A program made the translations under genes and the position numbers. From the NCBI GenBank assembly GCA_910578975.1, contig CAJTRZ010000003.1, positions 76,580-140,579 of the forward strand: DNA of 64,000 nt, in the 5' to 3' direction. Positions 1 through 8,940 of the stretch are shown here, in pieces; positions within the stretch are counted from its first letter, which is position 1, and each line of letters opens with the position of its first letter. Origin of the DNA: an uncultured Eubacterium sp. (GTDB lineage Bacteria; Bacillota; Clostridia; Lachnospirales; Lachnospiraceae). Below the pieces are notes generated by a model. The model was not told where the DNA came from, searched no databases, and worked only from the letters and a program-made list of their open reading frames with translations.

Positions 1-129
1 TTCAATATTTTCATAACCCACAATATCTCTATTTCTAATTAATCGTGCTGTAATTGTACTAATATTAAATTTTTGTGATATTTCTTCAAAATCTGCTTTC
101 TTTGTCTGCAGATACCACTTTTCATGCAT
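1..129 (-). CDS. recJ: Single-stranded-DNA exonuclease RecJ, N-terminal fragment
   Basis: Only the first 43 codons lie in the window; the gene continues past base 1. The peptide opens MHEKWYLQTKK and continues with an acidic helix followed by ISTITARLIRNRDI, which resembles the N-terminus of RecJ, a 5'-3' ssDNA exonuclease of recombination and mismatch repair. An ATG four codons upstream is possible, but GGAG lies 6 nt before the ATG at 129, so that start is preferred. It follows secDF on the same strand, an order I recall from Clostridia. The call rests on a short stretch and on this context. Confidence 0.6.
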   Translation of the reverse strand, partial: MHEKWYLQTKKADFEEISQKFNISTITARLIRNRDIVGYENIE

Positions 130-149
130 AATACTCTCCATAAGTAAAG

Positions 150-180
150 AACGGTACCACCCGGGTAAGGTGATACCGTT
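150..180 (-). terminator. Hairpin between secDF and recJ
   Basis: Arms at 150-161 and 169-180 pair over 12 positions with one mismatch. No clean U-run follows on the minus strand, so it is more likely an attenuator or processing site than a full terminator. One arm contains a GGGTGGTACCG string resembling a T-box core, but the gap between the genes is far too short for a T-box leader. Confidence 0.4.
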
Positions 181-194
181 CACTTTAACTCTGA

Positions 195-2450
195 TTATTT
201 ATCGTATTTCTTACCCTTCATGATATACCATAATGCACCAGTGATAAATACTGATGAATAAGCACCGGCTACGATACCTACCATTAATGGTAATGTAAAT
301 TCTCTAATAGATGAAACACCCATTACGAAAATCATAAATACCATGATAAATGTTGTTAATGAAGTATAAATACTTCTTGTAAGTGTCTGGGTAATACTTT
401 CATCAATCTTCTGAATCATTGTATCACCACGTTTCATAATCTCTTTATTTTCTCTAATTCTATCAAAGATAACAATTGTCGCATTAATTGAGTAACCTAC
501 AATTGTAAGCAGACATGCAATAAATGTAGTACCTACCGTAACTCTTGATAATGCATAGAATCCTACAACGATAAGTACATCGTGTACCAATGCGATAACA
601 GCTGCTAAAGCAAAGTGTACATTCTTAAATCTGAACCAGATATAAATCAACATACAGATAGTTGCAAAAATTGTTGCCAATACAGCATCTCTTCTCATTT
701 CAGAACTGATTGTATCTGAAATTTCTGTATCATTAAAGTTCTGTTTATCATCCTTTGCCTGGAACTTGTCAATTAACATCTTCTTGAAGTTTTCCATCTG
801 TTCACCTTCAAGCTTCTTTGTCTTAATTGTGAAAAGTCCTTTTGTATTTGTATCTTTCTGTCCCTGAATATCCTTTGTATCTAATACCTTTTCAATCTCA
901 GGTTTGATTGTGTCATTAAACTCATCAATGCTATAGTCTTTATCAAACTGTACCTGAATGGATGTACCACCCTTAAACTCAATACTTAAATCAAATGCAC
1001 CATTTCCTTTTGCTGAGTTAAATACAATACCGCCAAGTCCGATTACAATTACAGCAATTGAAATTGCAAAACAAACCATTCTCTTTTCAACAAACTTAAT
1101 TGTCTTTCTAACTTTTTCTTTACCATAGAATGCAGGTTTCTGGAATCCCATATAGTAAAGCATCCATACAAGTCCTCTTGAAACAACAAGAGATGTAAAT
1201 AACTGAATGAAAATACCAATTGCAAGTGTTGTTGCAAATCCTCTAACTGTACCAGATCCCCTCCAAAGAAGAACCAATGCAGCAATCAGTGTTGTAATAT
1301 TTCCATCTACGATAGCGGATGTAGCTTTCTTGAAACCAATTCTGATAGCACTCTTAACTGTCTTTCCTGCAGCAATCTCTTCTCTGATACGTGCATAAAT
1401 AATAACGTTAGCATCTACTGCCATACCAATATTTAAGATAATACCTGCAATACCAGGAAGTGTTAATGTTAAATCAAATCCATTTAATGCAAGAAGCATT
1501 AATTCAATATATGAAATCAAAGCAAATCCTGCAGCAAGTCCAGGAATTCTGTATACAGCCAACAGGAATAGGATAATGATTATAAATCCAATAATACCTG
1601 CCTGAATACTCTTTGATAAGGCATCATTTCCCAACTGTGCACTCTGCACGCTGTGGCTCAATTCTTCAAGTTTTAAATCAAGAGAACCAATCTTGATATT
1701 AGAAGCAAGCTGTTCTGCTTCTTCCAATGTAAATCCTCCTGAGATTTCTGCCTGTCCGCCTGTGATAGCCTGATTAATGTTTGGATAACTCAATACACTA
1801 TCATCATAAATAATGTAAGATGGCTGTCCAACATTCTGACTTGTCATATCACCAAAAGCTTTTGTTCCTTTTGTGTCAAACTGAAGGTTTACTACATTTT
1901 TTACCTGACCTCTGTCATCCTTTGTAGCCTGTCCTTCTGCACCAGATACAGTATCACCTGTCAGCCAGACTTTGTAGTAACCATCAAACTGACTGTCTTT
2001 TTCATTCTTTAACTGAATATATTCTTTATCTTTCAACTGCTTCTTAGTCGGCGTTACACCACTCTCAGCCTTTGTACAGAAATAAAGAATACCCGGTTTT
2101 CCAAGTTCTTCTAAAACTGCATCTGCATCATATGCACCTGGAATTTCAACTGTGATTCTGTCATCACCTACTTTGTAAGCCGTAGCTTCTGTACTGAAGT
2201 TTGCATGAATTCTTCTCTCCAGTTTTCCTCTTGTAGCTTCTAAAGCACTGGAATCTAAACTGTCTCTGTCCTCTTCTGCTACCTGATATGTGATACTTAC
2301 ACCACCTTTCAGGTCAAGACCCTGTGTGATATATTCTGCCTTACCACGATCTCCAATACCAAACATGATAACGTACCCTGCAAAAGCAAGTACGACAAGA
2401 GAAATTATAAATGCAATAATTCCCTTTGATTTGTTCATTTTAATTTTCAT
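195..2450 (-). CDS. secDF: Protein translocase subunit SecDF (fused SecD and SecF)
   Basis: This 751-residue membrane protein joins SecD and SecF, which use the proton-motive force to help SecYEG export proteins. One N-terminal membrane helix is followed by a large extracellular domain carrying the D1 signature (LDLKGGVSITYQV) near residue 45. A five-helix block follows (GIAGIILNIGMAVDANVIIYARIREE). A second half starts near residue 455 with the SecF D1 motif (SIEFKGGTSIQVQF) and ends with VGYSINATIVIFDRIREN. The fused length of about 750 aa is normal in Firmicutes. AGAGG lies 6 nt before the ATG. The gene is 14 bp from scfB, so the two are probably cotranscribed. Confidence 0.96.
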   Translation of the reverse strand: MKIKMNKSKGIIAFIISLVVLAFAGYVIMFGIGDRGKAEYITQGLDLKGGVSITYQVAEEDRDSLDSSALEATRGKLERRIHANFSTEATAYKVGDDRITVEIPGAYDADAVLEELGKPGILYFCTKAESGVTPTKKQLKDKEYIQLKNEKDSQFDGYYKVWLTGDTVSGAEGQATKDDRGQVKNVVNLQFDTKGTKAFGDMTSQNVGQPSYIIYDDSVLSYPNINQAITGGQAEISGGFTLEEAEQLASNIKIGSLDLKLEELSHSVQSAQLGNDALSKSIQAGIIGFIIIILFLLAVYRIPGLAAGFALISYIELMLLALNGFDLTLTLPGIAGIILNIGMAVDANVIIYARIREEIAAGKTVKSAIRIGFKKATSAIVDGNITTLIAALVLLWRGSGTVRGFATTLAIGIFIQLFTSLVVSRGLVWMLYYMGFQKPAFYGKEKVRKTIKFVEKRMVCFAISIAVIVIGLGGIVFNSAKGNGAFDLSIEFKGGTSIQVQFDKDYSIDEFNDTIKPEIEKVLDTKDIQGQKDTNTKGLFTIKTKKLEGEQMENFKKMLIDKFQAKDDKQNFNDTEISDTISSEMRRDAVLATIFATICMLIYIWFRFKNVHFALAAVIALVHDVLIVVGFYALSRVTVGTTFIACLLTIVGYSINATIVIFDRIRENKEIMKRGDTMIQKIDESITQTLTRSIYTSLTTFIMVFMIFVMGVSSIREFTLPLMVGIVAGAYSSVFITGALWYIMKGKKYDK

Positions 2451-2464
2451 CTTTTACCTCTTTC

Positions 2465-3832
2465 TTATTGGTCAGCATCATCCGCTAATGCTGCCTTTAT
2501 CATTATTGAGCATTCCACTCTTTTTTTCTGCATTTCACATCCTATATCATAAGCATCATGAATGGTGCCGTGGAAATTATAGGAATTTGCTGCACATCCG
2601 CCACTACAATAAAATTTTGCAAAGCAGTTTTTGCATTTTTCTTTGGAATATACATTACAGTTACCAAATGTGCCTACAAGATCATCTCTCGTAATTCCCT
2701 CATTTACATTTCCCATCAGGAAATCTTCATCGCCAACAAATTGATGACAAGGATAAAAATCTCCCCAAGGAGTCACTGCCAGATACTCTGTTCCCGAACC
2801 ACATCCTGATAATCTTTTATATACACATGGTCCCTGATTTAAATCAATCATGAAATGGAAAAAGTTAAATCCATTTCCTTCTTTTTCTCTTTTTATATAT
2901 TCCAGAGCCAGTTTATCGTACTCTTCCATTATCTGAGGTAAATCCTGCTCTCTGATGGAGTATGGATCTTCCTCCGGACCAACGACTGGCTCTATAGACA
3001 TCTGTTTAAATCCTAAATCAGCAAAATGTTTTACATCCTCTGAAAAATCCAGATTATCCCTAGTAAATGTTCCTCTAACATAATAGTCTGTCTGATTTCG
3101 GCTATCTGCAAGTTTCTGGAACTTCGGAACAATCAAATCGTAACTTCCCTTACCTGTACGGAACGGTCTCATATTATCATTGACTTCTTTTCGTCCATCA
3201 AGACTTAATACAACATTGGACATTTCCTTATTCAGGTATTCCATGATTTCATCATTCAGCAACACACCGTTGGTAGTCAAAGTAAATCGAAATTTTTTAT
3301 TATTTGTTTTTTCTAGTGAACGGCCATATTCTACTAACTGTTTTACAACATCCCAGTTCATAAGTGGTTCTCCGCCAAAAAAGTCTACTTCAAGATTTAC
3401 CCGGTTGCCTGAATTTGCAACAAGAAAATCTAGTGCTTTCTTTCCTACCTCAAAACTCATCAACGCTCTTCTGCCATGATACTCTCCCTCTTCTGCAAAA
3501 CAATATTTGCATGCAAGATTGCAATCATGGGCAATATGAAGACATAATGCTTTTACTACTGTCTGACGTGTTTCCTTAAATTTTTCAACAAAAGGCTGAT
3601 AAATATCTTCTGTAAACAGCTGTCCATCCTCTTTTAATTGCTTCACTTCTTCTATTACTTCTCTGATTTCTTCCTCAGAATATTTCTGACTTAACTTTGC
3701 TGTAATAGAATCCGCGTCCAACTCTTCAAACAAAGAAATAACATCATATGTCACCTCGTCAACAACATGGACCGCTCCACTGTTGACATCAAGTACAATG
3801 TTATAACCATTGCTTTTATACTGATGAATCAC
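2465..3832 (-). CDS. scfB: SCIFF peptide maturase, radical SAM/SPASM enzyme
   Basis: This enzyme of 455 aa is predicted to form Cys-to-alpha-carbon thioether crosslinks in the adjacent SCIFF peptide. The N-terminal 90 residues resemble a PqqD-like peptide-recognition domain. The radical SAM motif CNLACKYC (CxxxCxxC) lies near residue 105, with GGEP and glycine-rich SAM-binding segments after it. The C-terminal third has the cysteine-rich SPASM/twitch region (CGSGTEY, FYPCHQF, EKCKNCFAKFYCSGGC) for two auxiliary Fe-S clusters. It begins with GTG behind GGGAGGA and lies 84 bp downstream of the precursor gene. The pairing of precursor and maturase makes the assignment secure. Confidence 0.95.
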   Translation of the reverse strand: MIHQYKSNGYNIVLDVNSGAVHVVDEVTYDVISLFEELDADSITAKLSQKYSEEEIREVIEEVKQLKEDGQLFTEDIYQPFVEKFKETRQTVVKALCLHIAHDCNLACKYCFAEEGEYHGRRALMSFEVGKKALDFLVANSGNRVNLEVDFFGGEPLMNWDVVKQLVEYGRSLEKTNNKKFRFTLTTNGVLLNDEIMEYLNKEMSNVVLSLDGRKEVNDNMRPFRTGKGSYDLIVPKFQKLADSRNQTDYYVRGTFTRDNLDFSEDVKHFADLGFKQMSIEPVVGPEEDPYSIREQDLPQIMEEYDKLALEYIKREKEGNGFNFFHFMIDLNQGPCVYKRLSGCGSGTEYLAVTPWGDFYPCHQFVGDEDFLMGNVNEGITRDDLVGTFGNCNVYSKEKCKNCFAKFYCSGGCAANSYNFHGTIHDAYDIGCEMQKKRVECSIMIKAALADDADQ

Positions 3833-3863
3833 TGTATAACGTCCTCCCTTTTTAACGCACTAT

Positions 3864-3889
3864 AACAGAGTCGATATTTCGGCTCTGTT
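3864..3889 (-). terminator. Intergenic hairpin between scfA and scfB (partial terminator/attenuator)
   Basis: Eleven-bp arms (3864-3874, 3879-3889) close a 4-nt loop in the scfA-scfB transcript. There is no long U-run. It could stabilise the short scfA message or reduce read-through, giving more precursor than enzyme. Confidence 0.55.
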
Positions 3890-3916
3890 ATATGTAAAAT
3901 TCGTACAAATATTTAC

Positions 3917-4057
3917 TTATTTATTTTCGCAAGTCTGGTTTCCTACTGTACATGATGTCTTACAAGCTGACTGACATGATGTCTGGCACTCACCACAACC
4001 GCCCTTCTTCATTGTATCTTTTAATGTTTTCTGATTTAATGTTTTAATATGTTTCAT
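3917..4057 (-). CDS. scfA: SCIFF ranthipeptide precursor (six cysteines in forty-five residues)
   Basis: This small gene encodes 46 aa beginning MKHIKTLNQKTLKDTMKK (leader) and ending in a cysteine-rich core. Six cysteines fall at residues 21, 24, 28, 32, 36 and 43, the definition of the SCIFF family. The core has the repeated spacing CGEC-QTSC-QSAC-KTSC before a last Cys near the end. GGAGG lies 6 nt before the ATG. A promoter sits at 4114-4141 and the maturase scfB lies immediately downstream. SCIFF peptides are near-universal in Clostridia and have been linked to quorum sensing and metabolism, but the mature product's role is unsettled. Confidence 0.96.
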   Translation of the reverse strand: MKHIKTLNQKTLKDTMKKGGCGECQTSCQSACKTSCTVGNQTCENK

Positions 4058-4113
4058 GGTATTCCTCCAAATGTTATTTACGCCTGATTACTCACACGCA
4101 TAATTCTTACGTT

Positions 4114-4141
4114 ATTATAACACAATGCGTGATTTTTTCAA
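4114..4141 (-). promoter_or_regulatory. Candidate promoter of scfA-scfB-secDF
   Basis: On the minus strand TTGAAA is followed by a 16-nt spacer and a perfect TATAAT, about 55 nt upstream of scfA. It sits just beyond the stop codon of the TIGR04086-like gene, so scfA can be expressed independently of it. Confidence 0.65.
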
Positions 4142-4149
4142 ACGTTTTT

Positions 4150-4506
4150 TTAGCTAATCATTCCTCCAATCGTTCCTGCCACTACAGATACTACAAAACC
4201 ACTGATAATCCCTACTGTTCCCGTATCTATTCCTCCTTTTACTACCAATGCTATTAATGCAATAATTGCAAAATAAACAACACCTGAAACTGCTCCCCAG
4301 ATAAATTTCTGTTTTGTCATTACTTTTCCTATTATGTACCCGCCAATAAAAGTAGAAATTCCATAGATTGCTAAAATCATTACTTTTGTAATTGCAAAAC
4401 TTGGAGTCATTCTCAATACAATAAAAGAAACTGCCGCAAGCAGCACTGCACTTACTATCATTTCGATTAACGTTTCTTTTAAAAATGTGACAATAATTTT
4501 GTTCAT
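4150..4506 (-). CDS. Small four-helix membrane protein, TIGR04086-like
   Basis: The 118-residue protein is almost entirely hydrophobic, with about four membrane segments and conserved-looking glycines (YIIGKVMTKQKFIWG, AGTIGGMIS). Size, topology and position upstream of scfA match the TIGR04086 family, which I recall as a neighbour of SCIFF genes in Clostridia. The start is set at MNKII because AGAGG lies 6 nt upstream. Function is unknown; a part in SCIFF export or Sec function is only a guess from position. Confidence 0.7.
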   Translation of the reverse strand: MNKIIVTFLKETLIEMIVSAVLLAAVSFIVLRMTPSFAITKVMILAIYGISTFIGGYIIGKVMTKQKFIWGAVSGVVYFAIIALIALVVKGGIDTGTVGIISGFVVSVVAGTIGGMIS

Positions 4507-4661
4507 TGTATACCTCTTCATTTTATTTCATATAATAATTTATATTTTAAACACGTATATTTTATTACGGATTCTTGACTTTAATATTATGTTTTTGTAC
4601 AATCTCAAGTAGCAAGTTAAACAAGACAAACTTGAAATATGAATTTTTAAAGGAGAACTTT

Positions 4662-5963
4662 ATGGGACCCAGTGACATAGCCCTGCTATGCGTATTAATT
4701 ATTTTATTATTATTCTCGGCATTCTTTTCATCTGCCGAAACAGCTCTGACTACTACAAACAAGGTTCGTTTACGAATGCTTGTTGAGGAAGGTAACAAAC
4801 GGGCTGTTATTCTAGACAAAATATTAGAAAATTCCAGAAAGATGCTCAGCACTGTATTAATTGGAAACAACATTGTAAATATTGCAGCATCTTCTATCAC
4901 CACCATTTTTACACAGAGTGTATTTAAAATATCCTGGATCGTCAGTATCGGTGTAGGTATTCTCACTCTTGTAATAATTATTTTCGGTGAAATCATTCCA
5001 AAAACAATTGCATCTATTCATGCAGAATCAATTGCTTTAGTTTATGCAAAGCCAATCCGATTCTTTATGATAATCCTTACACCAATTATCTTTTTACTGA
5101 ATGCATTTTCCAGTTTCATTTTAAAGATATTCAGGGTAAATATTAATCTCAATTCTGCTTCCATCACAGAAGATGAACTGAGAACAATTGTTGGTGTCAG
5201 TCAGGAAGAGGGAATTATTGAAGAAGACGAAATGGATATGATTAACAACGTTTTTGATTTCGGAGATGCCTGCGCGAAAGATATCATGATACCAAAGGTT
5301 GACATGACAATGATTCCTGAAGATATCAGTTACAATCAGTTATTAGAGATTATCCGAGAAGATAAATTTACCCGTATGCCTGTTTACAAAGAAGATACCG
5401 GCAATGTTATTGGAATACTCAATATTAAAGATATGATGTTGAACGGTGTAAATAGAAACAATTTTGATATTGGCCAGTTAATGCGTGAACCATATTTCAC
5501 TCACGAGAAGGAAGAATTAAATGACCTTTTACTGGAAATGAGAAATAAAGAACCTGGTATGTGTATCGTTCTTGATGAGTACGGTCAGGCAGAAGGACTT
5601 ATCACTTTAGAAGATATCGTAGAAGAGATTATCGGTGATATTCATGACGAGTTTGACGAAGCTGAGGAGCAGGTAATTCGACAAGTTGGCGAAAACGAAT
5701 ATATTGTAGAGGGCTCTATTAATTTGGACGATTTCAACGATCAGTTAGAAACTGAAATAGATTCGGAAGACTATGAATCCCTTGGTGGTCTGATTATCGA
5801 GCACCTTGACAGACTTCCTAATAAAGGTGATTCGGTTACCATCGACAACTGCAAACTTACAGTTATCAAAATGGACGATAAACGAATTGAATTGGTAAAA
5901 GTAATTGTAACCTCAAAAAAAGATAATAATACGGAAAACGATAGCAAATTCATCGAAGAATAA
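4662..5963 (+). CDS. CNNM/CorC-HlyC family membrane protein with CBS pair
   Basis: The start is fixed by AGGAG 6 nt before ATG 4662, giving 433 aa. Domain order is a DUF21/CNNM membrane domain of about four helices (residues 1-190, with FFSSAETALTTTN), a tandem CBS pair (about 200-330, with the ArgMetPro motif TRMPVY and IVLDEYGQAEGLITLEDIVEEIIGDI), and a C-terminal CorC_HlyC domain. Older databases call these hemolysins, but the family is tied to Mg2+/Co2+ efflux and metal homeostasis. It stands alone on the plus strand, divergent from the TIGR04086-like gene, and ends at a strong terminator. Confidence 0.9.
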   Translation: MGPSDIALLCVLIILLLFSAFFSSAETALTTTNKVRLRMLVEEGNKRAVILDKILENSRKMLSTVLIGNNIVNIAASSITTIFTQSVFKISWIVSIGVGILTLVIIIFGEIIPKTIASIHAESIALVYAKPIRFFMIILTPIIFLLNAFSSFILKIFRVNINLNSASITEDELRTIVGVSQEEGIIEEDEMDMINNVFDFGDACAKDIMIPKVDMTMIPEDISYNQLLEIIREDKFTRMPVYKEDTGNVIGILNIKDMMLNGVNRNNFDIGQLMREPYFTHEKEELNDLLLEMRNKEPGMCIVLDEYGQAEGLITLEDIVEEIIGDIHDEFDEAEEQVIRQVGENEYIVEGSINLDDFNDQLETEIDSEDYESLGGLIIEHLDRLPNKGDSVTIDNCKLTVIKMDDKRIELVKVIVTSKKDNNTENDSKFIEE

Positions 5964-5976
5964 TCTACAAAATCAA

Positions 5977-6006
5977 AGGGTGTCATCTAAAACGACACCC
6001 TCTTTT
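5977..6006 (+). terminator. Rho-independent terminator, probably bidirectional
   Basis: Arms 5977-5984 and 5994-6001 pair perfectly over 8 bp around a 9-nt loop, followed by CTTTT. T-rich sequence also follows on the minus strand, so it can serve the CorC-like gene and the convergent pyrBI operon. Confidence 0.8.
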
Positions 6007-6019
6007 ATTATTTTCATAT

Positions 6020-6460
6020 TTATAACTTCTCCCACAACTTACCTTGCTGCTCTTCGCAGTACTGACAACTATACAATCCATTCTTTCTATCAGTAAGAAC
6101 AAAAATGTGAGCCAGTTCCTGTTCAATTGATGTAATACATCTAGGATTCTTACAATGAAGAACATTCGTAATTTTCTCAGGAAGTTTTAACTCTCTCTTC
6201 TCTACTAATACACCATCTTTTATAATATCCACTGTAATATTGTGGTCAATAAAACCTAAAACATCAAAATCAACAATATCCAATGGTCCTTCTACCTTGA
6301 TGATATCTTTTCTTCCCATCTTGCCGCTTCTGGCATTTTTGATAATTGCCACCTGACAATCCAAATCATCCAGATTCAAATAATGATAAATTGCCATAGA
6401 ACGACCTGCCTGAATATGGTCTAAAACAAAACCATTATGTATTGAATCTATATTTAGCAT
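6020..6460 (-). CDS. pyrI: Aspartate carbamoyltransferase regulatory subunit
   Basis: PyrI (146 aa) binds nucleotide effectors and tunes the ATCase catalytic subunit in pyrimidine synthesis. The N-terminal half has the allosteric domain (GFVLDHIQAGRSM, start of helix 1). The C-terminal half has the four zinc-binding cysteines in C-x4-C and CxxC arrangement (HCKNPRC, YSCQYC). It overlaps the end of pyrB by 7 bp, which suggests translational coupling and equal subunit supply. Confidence 0.95.
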   Translation of the reverse strand: MLNIDSIHNGFVLDHIQAGRSMAIYHYLNLDDLDCQVAIIKNARSGKMGRKDIIKVEGPLDIVDFDVLGFIDHNITVDIIKDGVLVEKRELKLPEKITNVLHCKNPRCITSIEQELAHIFVLTDRKNGLYSCQYCEEQQGKLWEKL

Positions 6461-7371
6461 ACTTCCACCTCCAACAACGTCAAAATCAAAGCCATTCTCA
6501 CATATACACCGTACTGTGCCTGCTTAAAATAAACTGCTCTAGGGTCTTTATCCACTTCAACAGATATTTCATTAACTCTCGGCAATGGGTGAAGTACCAG
6601 CATATCATCTTTTGCCAATTTCATTTTCTTTTTATCTAATACAAAACTATCTTTTAAGCGAATATAATCCTCTTCATTGAAGAAACGTTCCTTTTGTACA
6701 CGAGTCATATATAACAAATCGAGATTTCCAATAACATCTTCTAATTTTGTCACTTCCTCATATTGGGCACCTGCTGCCTCGATATGCTCTATAATATATT
6801 TTGGTACTTTTAATTCCGCTGGTGAAATTAAGACAAATTTAACATTTTCATATCTGAGTAAAGCATTAATTAAAGAATGTACTGTCCTTCCAAACTTTAA
6901 GTCTCCACATAGTCCAATGGTTACATTGTCTAATCTTCCCTTTAAAGACCGAATCGTCAATAAATCTGTCAACGTCTGTGTGGGATGCTGATGACCACCA
7001 TCTCCAGCATTAATTACCGGAATTGCCGAATTATTCGCCGCAACCAATGCTGCACCTTCCTTAGGGTGCCTCATAGCTGCAATATCTGCATAACACGAGA
7101 TAATCTGTATCGTATCAGCAACACTTTCTCCCTTGGCTGCCGAACTGGATGTTGCCTCTGAAAATCCTAATACATTTCCTCCCAGATTCATCATTGCCGC
7201 TTCAAAACTAAGTCTTGTTCTTGTGCTTGGCTCATAAAACAATGTGGCTAATTTTTTTCCTTTACATGCTTCAATATATTTCTCCGGATTTTTTTCAATA
7301 TCATTGGCAAGCGTCAGCAGCTTGTCCAATTCTTCTACAGAAAAATCCAATGGACTTATCAAATGTCTCAT
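6454..7371 (-). CDS. pyrB: Aspartate carbamoyltransferase catalytic subunit
   Basis: This enzyme (305 aa) condenses carbamoyl phosphate with aspartate, the committed step of pyrimidine synthesis. Signature segments are the carbamoyl-phosphate loop (FYEPSTRTRLSFE, residues about 48-60), the 80s loop with SSAAKGES, the HPTQTL helix, and LPRVNEI near the C-terminus. The ATG behind GGAGG (5-nt spacing) is chosen over a TTG four codons upstream. A promoter candidate lies at 7408-7436. I saw no PyrR-type attenuator. Confidence 0.96.
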   Translation of the reverse strand: MRHLISPLDFSVEELDKLLTLANDIEKNPEKYIEACKGKKLATLFYEPSTRTRLSFEAAMMNLGGNVLGFSEATSSSAAKGESVADTIQIISCYADIAAMRHPKEGAALVAANNSAIPVINAGDGGHQHPTQTLTDLLTIRSLKGRLDNVTIGLCGDLKFGRTVHSLINALLRYENVKFVLISPAELKVPKYIIEHIEAAGAQYEEVTKLEDVIGNLDLLYMTRVQKERFFNEEDYIRLKDSFVLDKKKMKLAKDDMLVLHPLPRVNEISVEVDKDPRAVYFKQAQYGVYVRMALILTLLEVEVC

Positions 7372-7407
7372 TTCACCCTCCAAAAGTATTTATTTTTCGC
7401 TAATAAA

Positions 7408-7436
7408 ATGATACATTATAGACAACAAATATTCAA
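7408..7436 (-). promoter_or_regulatory. Candidate pyrBI promoter
   Basis: On the minus strand TTGAAT, a 17-nt spacer and TATCAT lie about 40 nt before the pyrB start. A TATAAT within the spacer is an alternative -10. The region is shared with the divergent purine phosphorylase gene. Confidence 0.5.
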
Positions 7437-7563
7437 GGTTAAGAATAATGTTATTTACAAAATTTTTTTATATTTTTTTACTCAACAAATTACTTTTCTA
7501 AAGAAATATATGATAAAGAATTTAATTGTTATAGAACAGGAACTTTTAGGAGGATTACAAATT

Positions 7564-8385
7564 ATGACAGAGGCATACAATAATTTAACTATATGCTTAG
7601 AGCAAATACGCAGGAAGACTAATATAATACCGGAACTAGCAATTGTTTTTGGTTCGGGATTAAACAAATATAGTGAATATATCGATATTGAATGTACGAT
7701 TGACTATCAAGACTTAAATAACTTTCCAGTTACAACAAACGAAATGCACAAAGGAAGATTTATTTTTGGATACGTTCATCAAAAACCAATTGTAGCAATG
7801 GATGGTCGCATTCATTACTATGAGGGCTATACTATGGAACAAGTCGTAATGCCTATCCGCCTTATGAAAATGCTTGGAGCCAAAACTCTCATTCTGTCAA
7901 ACGCCGTTGGTGGAATTAGAAAAGATCTGAATGTGGGAGATTTCATGATTATCAATGACCATATTTCTTCTCTCGTTCCTTCTCCCCTCATAGGTGAAAA
8001 TATATATGAGTTAGGAACCAGATTTCCTGACATGAGCCACGTTTACAACAAAGAACTAAACGACATCATCAAGCAATGTGCAAAAGAACTAAACATAGAA
8101 ATAAAAGAAGGCGTTTATCTGCAGACAACCGGTCCAAATTACGAGACTCCTGCCGAAATCAGAGCCTATCAGACTTTAGGTGCTGATGCTGTTGGAATGA
8201 GTACTGCCTGCGAAGCCATGACGGCTGTCCATTGTGGTTTTAAAGTATGTGGCATCAGCTGTATCACCAACAAAGCTTCCGGTATGTCTGACGAACCGCT
8301 ATCTGATGAAGATGTTGCTATCGCCGCTGCCAAATCATCCGACAACTTCTGCAAACTCATCAAATCATTAATAAAGTCGATATAG
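7564..8385 (+). CDS. punA: Purine-nucleoside phosphorylase (inosine/guanosine type)
   Basis: This enzyme (273 aa) cleaves purine nucleosides with phosphate to free base and ribose-1-phosphate for salvage. The trimeric PNP family is shown by the phosphate loop VFGSGLN near residue 27, the motif DGRIHYYEGY near residue 80, NAVGGI near 115, TGPNYETPAEI near 190, and the base-binding ITNKASGM near 240. AGGAGG lies 10 nt before ATG 7564; reading frame upstream of this is discarded because it is AT-rich non-coding sequence. It is divergent from pyrB. Confidence 0.93.
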   Translation: MTEAYNNLTICLEQIRRKTNIIPELAIVFGSGLNKYSEYIDIECTIDYQDLNNFPVTTNEMHKGRFIFGYVHQKPIVAMDGRIHYYEGYTMEQVVMPIRLMKMLGAKTLILSNAVGGIRKDLNVGDFMIINDHISSLVPSPLIGENIYELGTRFPDMSHVYNKELNDIIKQCAKELNIEIKEGVYLQTTGPNYETPAEIRAYQTLGADAVGMSTACEAMTAVHCGFKVCGISCITNKASGMSDEPLSDEDVAIAAAKSSDNFCKLIKSLIKSI

Positions 8386-8486
8386 CCTTTTATATCATGT
8401 TGTATATATAGCGAGAAAACAGATTCGGTGAAGATGAAGTCGGTGTTTTTAAAATTGGTGGTCTCTTTTTATACTTACAAATATTT

Positions 8487-8527
8487 AAGTTCTGCAGTTT
8501 TCAGATATTACCACAGAACCTTTTTTT
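8487..8527 (+). terminator. Terminator of the purine phosphorylase gene
   Basis: AAGTTCTG pairs with CAGAAC downstream and is followed by C and seven T residues on the plus strand. The 100 bases between the stop codon and this hairpin show no gene. Confidence 0.65.
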
Positions 8528-8544
8528 CGTAGATATTATAACAT

Positions 8545-8884
8545 GAGTAAGGCTGTAAGCCGGGTTATGTCGTGGACGATCATCTATCTAGACCAGATGT
8601 TACCATCTGGCTCAAGCAACCTACCCGAAAACTGGCGGGCAACCAACGTTTTCTGCTCGGTCTTGCTTCGGATGGGGTTTACACGGACCTTTTATGTTAC
8701 CATAAAAGCGGTAGTCTCTTACACTACCATTTCACCCTTGCCATAAATGGCGGTTTCATTTCTGTTGCACTTTCCTGGGAGTCACCTCCACCGGCCGTTA
8801 GCCGGCATCCTGCCCTATGAAGCCCGGACTTTCCTCTCCTGCATCCTTTCGGTAATAGCAGCAGCGATCGCCTGCCTTACTCAC
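8545..8884 (-). ncRNA. rnpB: RNase P RNA (class A)
   Basis: The minus strand carries the hallmarks of the catalytic RNA of RNase P, which matures tRNA 5' ends. GAGAGGAAAGTCCGGGCUUC and CAUAGGGCAG appear near the 5' end, GGUGGAGGUGACU shortly after, and the 3' conserved segment before the closing helix. GAGTAAGGC at the 5' end pairs with GCCTTACTC at the 3' end as helix P1, which sets the boundaries to within a few bases. At about 340 nt it is normal for the ancestral A type, rather than the B type of Bacillus. A promoter lies at 8898-8925. Confidence 0.96.
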
Positions 8885-8897
8885 AATATCCTAAGTT

Positions 8898-8925
8898 ATC
8901 ATATTTATAACTTTTTTTCAACCAA
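8898..8925 (-). promoter_or_regulatory. Candidate rnpB promoter
   Basis: On the minus strand TTGGTT, a 16-nt spacer and TATGAT place a transcription start close to the 5' end of the RNase P RNA. The RNA gene is therefore probably independent of the upstream kinase-like gene, which ends only 57 bp away. Confidence 0.65.
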
Positions 8926-8940
8926 GAATTATTAAAACTC

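Noticed and set aside
150..180. T-box-like GGGTGGTACCG string before recJ
   Set aside because: Only about 65 bp separate secDF and recJ, with no Stem I or specifier region; the match comes from one arm of a simple hairpin.
7372..7563. PyrR-dependent attenuator before pyrBI
   Set aside because: The leader is too short and has no terminator or PyrR-binding loop.
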